A DNA stretch of 64,000 nt from Fusarium oxysporum f. sp. lycopersici 4287 (lineage: Eukaryota; Ascomycota; Sordariomycetes; Hypocreales; Nectriaceae). Of the stretch, positions 1 through 9,167 are shown in pieces (the first letter of the stretch is position 1; each line of letters opens with the position of its first letter). The notes beneath the pieces are model-generated. The model saw only the letters and a list, made by a program, of their open reading frames with translations. It was not told the DNA's origin and searched no databases. Position numbers and translations under genes: made by a program. The stretch covers positions 2,251,544 through 2,315,543 of the forward strand of contig NC_030993.1 of the NCBI RefSeq assembly GCF_000149955.1, written 5' to 3'.

Positions 1-383
1 ATACTTTTACAGATGGTCAGTGAGGAAACACTCTACTTCCTCACTCCTTGGCAGTCCAGCAGCGACGATCATCTCTGACTGCTCACACACACCCCCCAGG
101 CCGTGCTAATTTCTGACCCGGGCCCAAGCCTGACCCTCCCACTCCTCTTCTCAAATCCCCCTCCCCTCTCACGCCCAATCCTAATCCGCCTCCATCGAAA
201 ACCCCCCTCGTCCTGTCCGTCCTGTCCGTCCTGTCCGTCCTGTCCGTCCTGCCCCCGTCCTGCTGCGGCGCCTCGCTCGCTCGCTCGCCGCCCTGTGCTT
301 TTGTGTCTGCCTCTACCTCTTTTGACCTCTTGGGTCCTACTCCTCAACCTTTTCTCCCCTTTGCTCCTCTTCCTCTTTTCCAT
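1..383. promoter_or_regulatory. Promoter and pyrimidine-rich leader of the Hsp70-like gene
   Basis: No gene is supported before the ATG at 384. The stretch is very rich in C and T, as is common in fungal leaders, and contains a 9-bp tandem repeat listed separately. Small frames on both strands here are low-complexity products of that composition and are not called. Confidence 0.5.
210..254. repeat. 9-bp tandem repeat, five copies
   Basis: The unit GTCCTGTCC occurs four times exactly and a fifth time as GTCCTGCCC, head to tail. It lies about 130 bp before the start codon of the Hsp70-like gene, in the probable 5' leader or core promoter. The copies are nearly identical, so copy number is likely to vary between strains. 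Confidence 0.85.
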
Positions 384-2794
384 ATGAGTTCTATGAACTC
401 CCGCTTCAAGAGCCTTGGCTTCGGAAAACGCAAATCCGCTGCAAGCATACAGACCTCGGAAGGTCTGACACCGAGCCCAACCCCTCCTCCAGGCCAAATA
501 CCGCAGCTTCCTTCTCAGCAACAGCTAAACGCTCCCTCAATCGCTCCGTCATCTTCAACGACGAGTCTTCCGATGAATCACCCGGGCCCCGGCAACCGTC
601 CGCCTAGCTATACCGCAAACTTCCCTCCCGGTCAAGCTCCTCTTGGTCGTACCAGTCCTCTCGCTCAGCAGCCCAACCGCACTCCTCCAACTCAAATGGT
701 CGGCGGTCCTCCTCCGATCAACACCGGAGCCCCAATGGGCTACCCTCCCGGAATGGCGCCCATGGGCCAAGGTCCTCCTCCGATGGGAGGTCCTCCTGGT
801 TTCGGACAACAACCACCGCCTCCCCAAGGATATCCTCCTCCCGGTCCCCCAGGTGCTCCTATGAACCAGCAGTTTCAACGACCAGGCCCTGCTGCCGAAG
901 TTGAGGGCGCTAGCAAGAGCAAGGCTCAGCTCATTGTTGGAATTGATTTTGTAGGCATTCGATTAGCTACCAGCGCAGCAAACACTGTGGCTAACTAACA
1001 ATCAACAGGGTACCACATTCTCAGGTGTTGCTTTTGCTTTCGCGACCAACAACGAAGCCAAGGAAGATATCATTACTGAGTGGCCAGGTGCTGGTTCTTA
1101 CACCAAGCAAAAGGTATGTCAGCGTGGATCAAGATACGAAGCCAGCAAGCTAACAACTGTCTTCGACAGATTCCAACAGTGCTTTATTACGATCAATACC
1201 AGAAAGTGGTAGGATGGGGACCCGATATTGCCGATGCCCTTGCTCCTACCGGCTATCCCAAGCCTGGTGTACAAAAGGTCGAATGGTTCAAGCTGCAGCT
1301 GATGTTGAGCGGCAACACATACATTGACCCTATCAACCTTCCTCCTCTGCCTCCAGGAAAGTCAGAAATCGATGTCGCCGCCGATTACCTTTTTAAGCTT
1401 CGACAGGCTATGCGGTCAGCTCTGCAAAAGGCGTTGGGTGAAGTCTTTAACCGAGAAGAACGCAACATCCGATATTATCTGACCGTCCCTGCTATTTGGA
1501 ACGATGCTGGAAAGGCCGCCACTCGAGCTGCTGCCATCCAGGCCGGTTTCCTTCGCGATGAGAACGACAACCGTCTGACTCTCGTTTCAGAACCCGAGGC
1601 TGCCGCTTTGTTCTGTTCCAAGACCGGTCTTCTGGACCTCAAGGTCCACGACGCTGTCCTGATTGTGGATTGTGGTGGTGGTACCGTTGATTTGATTGCT
1701 TATGAGGTTGAGGAGGAGAACCCTTTCACTGTTGCCGAGTGCACGGCTGGTTCTGGTGACTCTTGTGGTTCAACAGCCCTGAACCGTAATTTCAGCAACA
1801 TTCTCCGCACCAAGATTCGAAAGATGAAGCTTCCCGATGGCTCCAAGACCGCTGGCCGAGTCTACGCCAAGTGTATCATGGACTTCGAGAACCGAATCAA
1901 GGCTGATTTCCGAAACAACGGTCAGAAGTGGGCTGTCGATGTTGGTATCGAGGCTGAGTTCCCTGAGGCTGGTATTGAGGAGGGTTACATGACCTTCACC
2001 AACGAGGAGATCCTTCAGTGTTTCGAGCCCGTTGTCAACCGTATCCTGGAGCTCGTGAGAAACCAGATCATTGCCATCCAGGCCCAGAACCGCACTCTCC
2101 AGAACATCCTGGTTGTCGGTGGTTTCGGTGCCTCCGAATACCTTTTCCAACAGATCAAGCTCCATGTCCCTCCCCAGTTCCAGTCCAAGGTTGTCCGGCC
2201 CATGGATTCCGTGGCTGCCATTGTCAAGGGTGCTGTTACTGCTGGTATCACAGAGCGAATTGTTACTCATCGTGTTGCTCGACGACATTACCTCATGGCG
2301 ACTCTTCAGCCCTTTAAGGAAGGCTATCACCCCGAGGCTTATCGTGTGCCGTCTCTCGATGGAAAGGACCGCTGCAAGTTCACCCGCCAGATCTTCGTCC
2401 AGAAGGGTCAGAAGGTCAAGAACGGCGAACCCGTCAAGGTCTCTTTCTTCCGACAAGTCGCTCCAGGTGCCACTCTCATGTACGAGGATGTGCTATATGC
2501 CTGTGACGATGATGTCTGCCCTGAATACACTAAGGATCCCCGTAAGTTGAACATTCATTCTGAGCTTCCACAACATATGACTGACATATCCCAGGTATCA
2601 AGGAAGTTGTTACTCTTACCTCGGATCTTTCTCGCAAGAACTTGGAGAAGGACTTTGAGCGAATGGATACCCCTCAAGGCACATTTTACCGCGTTTACTT
2701 CGATATTTACCTAACCCTTGACGGTTCGGAATTCAGCGCCGAACTTGTCTGTCAAGGCGAAGTCATGGGCCGCTGCCGCTCTCGCTTCAGGTAA
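384..2794 (+). CDS. Hsp70-like ATPase (HSPA12-type) with P/G/Q-rich N-terminal extension
   Basis: Predicted exons are 384-950, 1009-1113, 1170-2541 and 2595-2794, giving about 747 residues. The first ~180 residues are a disordered stretch rich in PPG, GPPP and Q. An actin-fold ATPase follows: phosphate-1 loop GIDFGTTFSG, split by the first intron; LTVPAIWND; SEPEAAAL; phosphate-2 loop VDCGGGTVDL; adenosine motif VVGGFGASEYL. The missing classical C-terminal EEVD and the divergent substrate domain place it with fungal HSPA12-like proteins, not canonical Hsp70. The client or role is unknown. Splice joins are supported by unbroken frame and by motif continuity. The frame stops at TAA 2792-2794. 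A different frame just after it could encode about 20 charged residues before a TGA near 2858, so the 3' end is slightly uncertain. Confidence 0.88.
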
Positions 2795-3248
2795 ACAAGC
2801 TCAAAACAGAGGAGGAAGCGAAAGTCGATAAGTTTAAGGTTCACTTTGAAACCCCATGATACCTAGGAAGACACAGACCCGAGATGACGCCAAGTCAGCG
2901 CGCAAATGGGATTATTTTTATAGCTGCCTCAAGGGCACGCGAAGAGGACGTGCGACATGTCGAGCGAAAGATGTTGGATTTAGTATTGAGAAGTTAAACG
3001 GACGGGGCATGGTGAAAAGACCAACGTGTCTGACTGAGCCTGGTGCTACGTTTTGGGATAAAGAGGGGAAGAGTTACATGCATGAACGACATGATGATTA
3101 CTCGTACATAGACAATGAATTTTCAGTTGAATGAACGCAGGCTATAGAGTCATATGAAAGCAACCAACGCACTGTCTCAAGTTTCACGCTGAAGCTGCTC
3201 ACAGTTTCTGATCATAGGTTTATAAATCTCAATAGGCTACGGTCAAGC
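2795..3248. other. Intergenic: 3' region of the Hsp70-like gene
   Basis: No supported gene. An open frame at 2856-3134 has no recognisable domain and is treated as chance. The end of the interval borders the 5S gene and probably holds its upstream sequence. Confidence 0.4.
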
Positions 3249-3367
3249 ACATACGACCAAAGCTCGTAGAGAATACGGGGTCCCGTCCGCTCCCCCATCG
3301 TCAAGCTGCGAAGCGCCGGATTAGTAGTTGGGTCGGTGACGACCAGCGAATCCCCGGTGTTGTATGT
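3249..3367 (+). rRNA. 5S ribosomal RNA, divergent dispersed copy
   Basis: The ends ACATACGAC and GTTGTATGT pair over nine positions (one G-T wobble), forming helix I. The internal promoter region shows CCCGTCCGCTC, GCGCCGGATTAGTAGTTGGG and GGTGACGACCAGCGAATCCC, which are hallmark 5S blocks. A run of six T immediately follows, as expected for a Pol III terminator. The length of 119 nt is normal. Helix II differs from the Neurospora-type sequence I know: GCTCGTAG still pairs with CTGCGAAGC through one bulged A and one G-T pair. The change therefore looks compensated, not decayed. Single 5S copies scattered among protein genes are typical of Pezizomycotina. Without alignment I cannot say whether it is a minor functional type or a pseudogene. 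Confidence 0.9.
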
Positions 3368-3373
3368 TTTTTG
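3367..3373 (+). terminator. T-run, RNA polymerase III terminator of the 5S gene
   Basis: An uninterrupted run of T begins at the last base of the 5S transcript. Runs of four or more T on the coding strand end Pol III transcription. Confidence 0.7.
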
Positions 3374-4435
3374 GTGCCTTCAATTTTTGACGATATTCAG
3401 CTTTCCTATTACGGTAATTGGCTAGGTGGGGCAGAGTCTCTTACACCGCACACGTGGGATAAGGTGGTTGTTCCCGTTGCCAGGCTGAGATTGACTCACT
3501 CACAATGGCATTCTAACAAATGGAGTTAATCATATGCAGTGAACGGTTTCTCAAAGCCTATCTGCTATCTGGGTATAGTTTGATAGATGTTCACAGCACG
3601 AGGCCATCTTGAGGGGCATCGTCTCTCGTCCTGGATCGCGACTGCTCTGACGTCATATTTGACCTGCCATGTTAACCAACATCAGGAAATGGCAGGAACG
3701 CCAGCCATGGGCTTGTTCCTTCCTTGAGCAGCATGAGGTACTCTGTTGTTTTGCTCACTGAGATACCTTATCTCTTGTTTATGCTCCCCTTCACTTCTCT
3801 ATTCTCCTTTCTTGTTGATTTGTGATTCTTTCCCTTGCTCCAGGCGAGTTTTCAGCTCGCCTTTATCCTCTTTTACATCCTTATTGTTACTTTCCTGGTA
3901 TTTGTCTTGGGCGATAAGACACCAAGAATAGCTGTTACAACATCATCTTTCATACCCCTGGTCGTTTCAGATTCGTGCTTTGCCCTCTCATCGCCTCTCC
4001 TTCACGACAGCCTAGCCCTATCTCGTTTCCCTCGACCGGTCAATCCCTGTTCATTGGGCCAACTATTCGTCCTTCTTCTGGTCATTTTCAGTTGTCACGC
4101 TTGAACCGCAGATCAATTCGACTAGGTTTATCAAGAAAAAGTTTCTGGGCATCAAGAAAACAGTCCCTTATTCGCAGCTTCACGGCCGCCTATACGTCAC
4201 TGTCGACCCTGGACCCTGGCTCCAAACCAATTCTATCGTTCGTCTTATATCTGCCTCTCGACCGCAGCTTGAATAGTCCCTTCAGCGTTATGATCACGAC
4301 TGGCTAGCACTTATTGTTATTTTTTGATACTTTGGATCTGAGGCAACTTCATTCGACAGGCTTATTGGATCCCAGTCTCAATTACCCACGTTCAACTTCT
4401 TCTTCTTGGTAGGAATAAAGTTCTCGGGTCGTGAG
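3374..4435. promoter_or_regulatory. Promoter and long CT-rich leader of the thaumatin-like gene
   Basis: No gene is supported. From about 3740 to 4400 the sequence is strongly pyrimidine-rich, which suggests a long 5' UTR. A perfect 7-bp stem-loop lies within it (3842-3862). Confidence 0.4.
3842..3862 (+). other. Perfect inverted repeat, 7-bp arms and 7-nt loop
   Basis: AGGCGAG at 3842-3848 and CTCGCCT at 3856-3862 flank TTTTCAG. If transcribed as part of the leader of the downstream gene it would form a GC-rich hairpin. No function is known. Confidence 0.5.
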
Positions 4436-5721
4436 ATGGTATCCTCGTCGAGGCGTAGACGCGCGAGTAGCGTTTCTTCATTTTGTCGAGTATTGGTACC
4501 AGCTGTTGCGGTCGGTTTCCTCCTGAGCGCCGCAGGGGCGGAAGGGGCACAAGATGTCACGAAGGGTTCACACGACGATCTTCTGCATTTCCCTGGACGA
4601 ATTAGATCTCCGAACCGAGGGGAACCAAAGGATCCTAACAGGACAATTCCCTTGACCATTACCAACAAATGTGACTCAACAATCTGGCCCGGCATTGCAA
4701 CACAAGCCGGCAGAGGCCCGGGAACTGGAGGATTCGAGCTCGCTCAAGGAAAAAGTAGAGACCTATGGGTCTCATGGGATTGGCAAGGTCGGGTTTGGGG
4801 TCGTACGAATTGTACTGTAGATGGTGATTCGTGTTCCTGCAAAACAGGAGATTGTTTTGGGATGTTGAATTGCGAAGCCAGTGTAAGTGCTCTGTGTGGG
4901 AACAAGAGTTGTATAATACTTACCACCAACAGGGTTCCACGCCAGCAACACTCGCTGAATTCACGCTGGCTGGTGGTTTGCATGGGAAGCAGACTTTCTA
5001 CGATCTCTCTTTAGTTGATGGCTACAATCTCCCGATGGGCGTCAACTACATACCCGCCAAAAACACAACATTCATCCCGCCAAACCTGACCAACTGCGCC
5101 TGCATTGCGACACCTAGTTGGATCTACGCCAGCAGCCAGACGGGAACATATTACACAAACTCATCATACCCTGTTCCACTGGAAACTCGAGTCAGCAGTG
5201 ACAATGCCCGAAGCTGGTGCCCATGGAAATACCTTGCTTTTCCACCCACTAAGCCTGGGGATGGCGTCTATCCGTATCCAGACGACGACATTCAACGGCC
5301 AGAGTTCTCCCCTTGTAACAGCGCATGCGCTGCGTACGGAACCGATGAGGACTGCTGTGTAGGGAAGTACCACGACCCAGATGTCTGCAAGCCATCTGCC
5401 TACAGCAAGAGAGCCAAGATTATATGCCCTGATGCATATAGTTTTGCTTATGACGATCAGAAGTCCACGTTCATTATTCCTAATGGTGGAGGCTGGGAGG
5501 TAATCATGTGCCCCAAGGGTCGCTCAACTAACATTCTGCGACAACTTGGGGATGAAATGAACGAGCTCGCCCAATCTGGCACCCTATCGGAGGTGACACA
5601 GAAGAAGCTCAGGGACGTCAGTTATATCGTAGCTGAGAGGAGCCTCGGAAACCATGTGCTACCCATCGAAGTCATGATGGCTTCAACAGCGTTGGCAACT
5701 GCAATTTGGTTACTAGTATAA
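4436..5721 (+). CDS. Secreted thaumatin-like protein, probably GPI-anchored
   Basis: Predicted exons are 4436-4882 and 4933-5721 (411 aa). An arginine-rich start is followed by a hydrophobic signal segment (about residues 20-38). The mature part opens with the family phrase IPLTITNKCDSTIWPGI and continues with GGFELAQGKS, VWGRTNC and CKTGDC. Many cysteines occur in pairs (CPW, PCNSAC, DCCVG, VCKPS, YSKRAKIICPDAYSFAYDD), matching the disulfide-rich thaumatin fold and its conserved C-terminal block. The last ~17 residues are hydrophobic and follow a charged stretch, consistent with a GPI signal. ATG 4436 is the first ATG that places the hydrophobic segment near the N-terminus. Fungal members include wall-active beta-glucan-binding proteins; the function here is inferred only. 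Confidence 0.9.
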
Positions 5722-6082
5722 GCTGCAACGGGTCTTATGAGAAACCAACTATTGGAGCTGTGCAGTTTTCTTTTGTGTAGGGTTCAGGCTGGTTCCTGAT
5801 CTCAAGTACACTCTTTTTGATGCCCGTACTGCAGAAAGTGCGCATACGAAGAAACGATAGACGATGGAGAAGAAACCGCACCATATACCTGATTAAAACG
5901 TTTATACCCCCTTTTCGATAACCTTAAATGAGAAATGCTTATTCTTGCACCTGTGCGTAAGCTACTTAGGTTCTATCGCTCTGAGATTCGATGATTTATA
6001 TCCACCCATGAACTGGTTTGCCTCGTCTTATTGTGAAGTAACCTCTATATTTGAATTCGTGTAAACGTGCCATGTTGCACGT
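5722..6082. other. Intergenic between convergent genes
   Basis: Presumed 3' UTRs of the thaumatin-like gene and the ankyrin gene. No other feature seen. Confidence 0.4.
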
Positions 6083-6835
6083 CTATTTGCGTTGCTTCTC
6101 CTTCCGCCTCCTCTCCCACTCAGCTCTCTCCTCTTCATCACTTCCACTGAACTCAGCATCATCATCACTGTCGTCTGGAACATCGAGCACGGCCCCACCA
6201 TGGCTCGTCGAGTTGTTGACATTGATAAAGTCTCCAGCATTTTGGTTCGCATACTCATGCTTCTGAATGATTTCGCGGAGTTCTGTGTTTGTAGGATCGA
6301 CAAGCTGATAGGGGGTAAGACGGGCCTTGTTCTTGACTCGTGTGCTGGAACCGGCCTCAAGCATCATCTCGACGAGGGCGTTGCCGAAGGGTCGCTGCGC
6401 GGGCGGCTCTGAGTTGATCCAACGAATGGCGCTGTGAAGAGGTGTGTCACCTTCTGAACGGTTGATGGGATCGCACTCGAATTCGGGCTGGTCGAGGAGG
6501 TGGTCAATAATTTCGTCTGAGGCGGTGGGTTAGCTCGTCTGGGTCATGCGTATGTGTGAAGGTATGTGAGGCGCACAGTTTCCGCGAGAGGCGGCTTCGT
6601 GGTAGAGATGGTTGCCCATGACAGTTGTGGTCTCGTTGAGGAGCTTTGAGATCTCGGCATCGGACTTGTCCTCGAGACAGTCGTTGAGAAGATCAAGGTT
6701 GTTTCGGCGGCAGGCTTCGATCAGGATTTCCTGGACGGTGGCGCCCTGTAGAGTTTGTGTTATTTCGCCGACCTATCGAGAGTCTTTTGTGCGGAGCATG
6801 ATGTAACTCACATCGTGCTCTTCATCTCCAGCCAT
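6083..6835 (-). CDS. Small ankyrin-repeat protein with acidic tail
   Basis: Predicted exons, read on the minus strand, are 6835-6812, 6745-6577 and 6516-6083 (208 aa). The first exon encodes only eight residues. Ankyrin-like helices appear in NLDLLNDCLED, GNHLYHEAASRGNYEII, GDTPLHSAIRW and ALVEMMLEAGSSTRVKNK. After the repeats comes a linker, then an acidic, charged tail (DDSDDDAEF, SDEEERAEWERRRKEKQRK). Size and layout resemble fungal single-domain ankyrin proteins such as the ribosomal chaperone Yar1, but similarity is too loose to assign that function. The gene shares a divergent promoter with RPC11. Confidence 0.85.
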
Positions 6836-7407
6836 GTTGATATTTGTTGAATATCAAGTCAAATTGAGTTCGCGAGAGCGGGGTATTAGATGTTTGGATT
6901 GACGATGACGAAGTCAAGCGCTGAAGAATCTGACAAACCCCGTTGGTAAGTCAGAAGAGTTCCAAGAATATCCGCAGGTAAGAGACGGAGAATGCACAGG
7001 CTGGTCGTGTCGTTGTGGCTTAAGGGAGGCAGTGAATATGGACTGTGCTAGGTTTTGAGTGTTTCATGTTTCGTCGGTGTTTGGAGGGGCACTGTGATGC
7101 CCAGCCTAATCCAAGTCCACCTCAGGGAGCTCAGGCGGAAATGGCGGGGAGAGGATGGCGCTAGAACTGCCAGACCAGCCTGGGCAATAGTGGGACCCAC
7201 CAGATCAAGTCAAGCAGCTTCATGTTTCTGCGGTAAAATGGAAAAAAAAAAAAAAAATAATCATACTTCAATTCAAGATCGTTTGTCTATTCAACCGCAC
7301 CTCAATCCACGACAACTACCAAATAAAAGGGCCCATCTCAAGCAAACCAACGTTGCCCCTAAGCAAATAAACCGTTTCTCTCTCCCACGTCCATAGCAAC
7401 CGTCATC
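6836..7407. promoter_or_regulatory. Divergent promoter between ankyrin gene and RPC11
   Basis: A 572-bp shared upstream region. It holds a run of 16 A at 7242-7257, about 150 bp before the RPC11 ATG, a possible nucleosome-excluding tract. No other element was recognised. Confidence 0.45.
7242..7257 (+). repeat. Poly(A) tract, 16 nt
   Basis: Uninterrupted run of A in the divergent promoter upstream of RPC11. Homopolymer length may be unreliable in sequencing. Confidence 0.8.
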
Positions 7408-7788
7408 ATGTTGCTCTGTAGGAGTCCCAAAATTGATGCGCCTCTTCCAAACTAACAGACTCCAGTCTGCCCCCATTGCGCAAACATCCTCACCGTCTCC
7501 CTCACAAATACACGAACCAACCGTCTCGAATGCCGAACTTGCCCTTTCGAACATCACATCACCGAGCCCGTCTTTTCGCGACGGATGTACGAGCGTGTCG
7601 AGAAGGAGGATGTCTTTGGCGGTCCTGGCGCCTGGGACAATGCGCAAAAGGGTCGTGTTCAGTGTCCCAACGAAGGGTGCGAGGGAGATGAGGCAGCATT
7701 CTTCCAGGTCCAGATTCGTAGTGCTGATGAGCCCATGACGAGTTTTTACAAGTGCATGACCTGTGGTCACCGGTGGAGAGAAAACTGA
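7408..7788 (+). CDS. RPC11: RNA polymerase III subunit C11 (Rpc11)
   Basis: Predicted exons are 7408-7417 and 7466-7788, 110 aa, the same length as the yeast protein. The first exon is only ten bases (MLL plus one base); splicing yields MLLFCPHCANIL. The N-terminal zinc ribbon is CPHC...CRTC. The C-terminal TFIIS-like ribbon is CPNEGC...CMTCGHRW and contains the acidic-tip motif QIRSADEPMT used for transcript cleavage. Rpc11 acts in Pol III termination, reinitiation and RNA 3' cleavage. A Pol III target, the 5S gene, lies 4 kb away, probably by coincidence. Converges with MED31. Confidence 0.95.
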
Positions 7789-7884
7789 GTTTGGGGAAGG
7801 ATTCCTTTGGATTTTGTAGCGAAAGGGTTTTCTTTGTGCAAGGAGAAACGGAGTTGGGACATCATACTTGTCTTTCAGAGGTGT

Positions 7885-8073
7885 TTAAGAATCTGTTCCA
7901 CCAGGCGTCGCACTGTTCTTGATAACGGAATGCTTCTTTTTCTTGCGTGGGGTTTTTCGCTTTCGCGGGGTGTCAGGCATACTTTCGTTCACAGGGTCAT
8001 CCTGAGTCCTCTTGTTGTTATTCGTGCCTCTCGTATCATCCTGCGAAGGGCTGTTCAGCTTGGCAGGGACCTT
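7885..8073 (-). other. In-frame coding-like extension downstream of the MED31 stop
   Basis: Sixty-two sense codons (KVPAKLNSPSQDD... to ...TPGGTDS) follow the MED31 TAG in the same frame and end in TAA. The composition is hydrophilic with lysine/arginine clusters and low hydrophobicity, like a disordered nuclear tail. It could equally be 3' UTR that is open by chance. The chance of 62 sense codons in a row is low, but not negligible when one looks for it. Confidence 0.45.
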
Positions 8074-8521
8074 CTAGCTCTCTCGGTGCCAATCGACTGA
8101 TGCCTTCATGCCCTCCTCCATTAGTGCCCTCACGACATCAGGGCTGATGATCTGTTGCCGGAACGTCTCCTGCTGGAGGAGCTCGAGATGTCGTAGTGTC
8201 GGGCCGGGGTACGTTAGGTACTTGAGATACGGCGGTTTGCTCCAATATTGTAGGTAGGCAAGATATGCGACAAAGGCGGGTTGGCTGAGAAGCTTCTGGG
8301 AGGCAAGATGGTTGAGGTAGGCCGGGTTTGCGAGGGACTGAACAAACTGTGCGCGGTGTCTGTTAGTTATAGGTTCATAGCGCTACTAAATGAGAGTGCA
8401 AACAAACCTCAAGCTCAACCTCGAATCGTGAATAGCCACCATATTTGGGCTCTTGGTCTACTTGAGCAGGCGGTTCGGGAGGCGATCCCATTGGGACGTC
8501 TTGAGAATCTTCCGCCGCCAT
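8074..8521 (-). CDS. MED31: Mediator subunit 31 (Soh1), with an open in-frame extension after its TAG
   Basis: Predicted exons, minus strand, are 8521-8408 and 8346-8074, 128 aa ending at TAG 8076-8074. The Med31 core is clear: [66 protein letters not shown]. Length matches the 127-aa yeast protein. After the TAG the same frame stays open for 62 codons to TAA at 7887-7885. It encodes a polar tail with the strongly basic block PRKRKTPRKKKKH, resembling a nuclear localisation signal. The extension may be reached by mRNA editing of UAG to UGG, by an in-frame 60-nt splice (GTGAGG...CTAG, 8133-8074), by readthrough, or not at all; see findings. Confidence 0.93.
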
Positions 8522-9167
8522 ATTCCAGGAACTGTATCGAGGGAGACCAATTCCGAACAGTGGAATATGAAGATCAGGGTTGTGGGTGGTGATATGTAGG
8601 AGGATGTTGATGCTGTGTTTGGAGGAGTGCAATTGGGGTAGGGGTCGCGCAGTTGAAAGGCCCACATCTTCCATTTGACTGACAGTTGAGGAGAAAGAAA
8701 AAGCCAGGAATAGAGAGCTTGTCGATACTCTCCTCCAATTCCTCCCAGTTTCTATACAAATTTTAATCTTGTACTGGGTAACAGCTGTCTTACTTGAGTC
8801 TATATTCTATGTACTTTTATGTCTTCTTCTCGTGCTCTTACAATGTCATTCTTCAAAACAATGCAGACGCTAGGCTCCATCTTTTCTGTCCTTGGGAGGC
8901 ACTGAATAAACATCGACGTCAGCCTGAGCTCTTAGACATAAAAGTTTACCTCTGATGGTGTAAAGTGCAATCCACAAACACAAACTACCTTAGGCAACAC
9001 TGTTCTTCTCAAACTTATATTGGTAATTATCATATGCTAAAATAGAATTACTCTTCCTGCTGAAAGCACCATCCACTCTTCTCTCGATTATAACTCTTCT
9101 GTCTCCTGACACGCTCAAACTCAACATAAATATTGTGTTCCTATGATCGGCTTCAACTCTCTTTAAA
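8522..9167. promoter_or_regulatory. Divergent promoter between MED31 and phosphoesterase gene
   Basis: A 646-bp region upstream of both genes. No specific element was recognised; it is moderately AT-rich near the phosphoesterase start. Confidence 0.4.

Noticed and set aside
69..521. 150-codon minus-strand frame with GQD repeats
   Set aside because: Antisense to the CT-rich leader and the tandem repeat; its repetitive Gly-Gln-Asp composition is a by-product of the 9-bp repeat.
1770..2456. 228-codon minus-strand frame inside the Hsp70-like gene
   Set aside because: Antisense shadow of a high-quality ATPase coding exon.
2856..3134. 92-codon plus-strand frame after the Hsp70-like gene
   Set aside because: No domain, no promoter of its own, lies in the 3' region and ends before the 5S gene; best explained as chance.
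7885..8073. MED31 extension as a peroxisomal readthrough isoform
   Set aside because: The stop context is UAG-AAG, not the UGA-CUA readthrough motif, and the tail ends in TDS, which is not a PTS1 signal.
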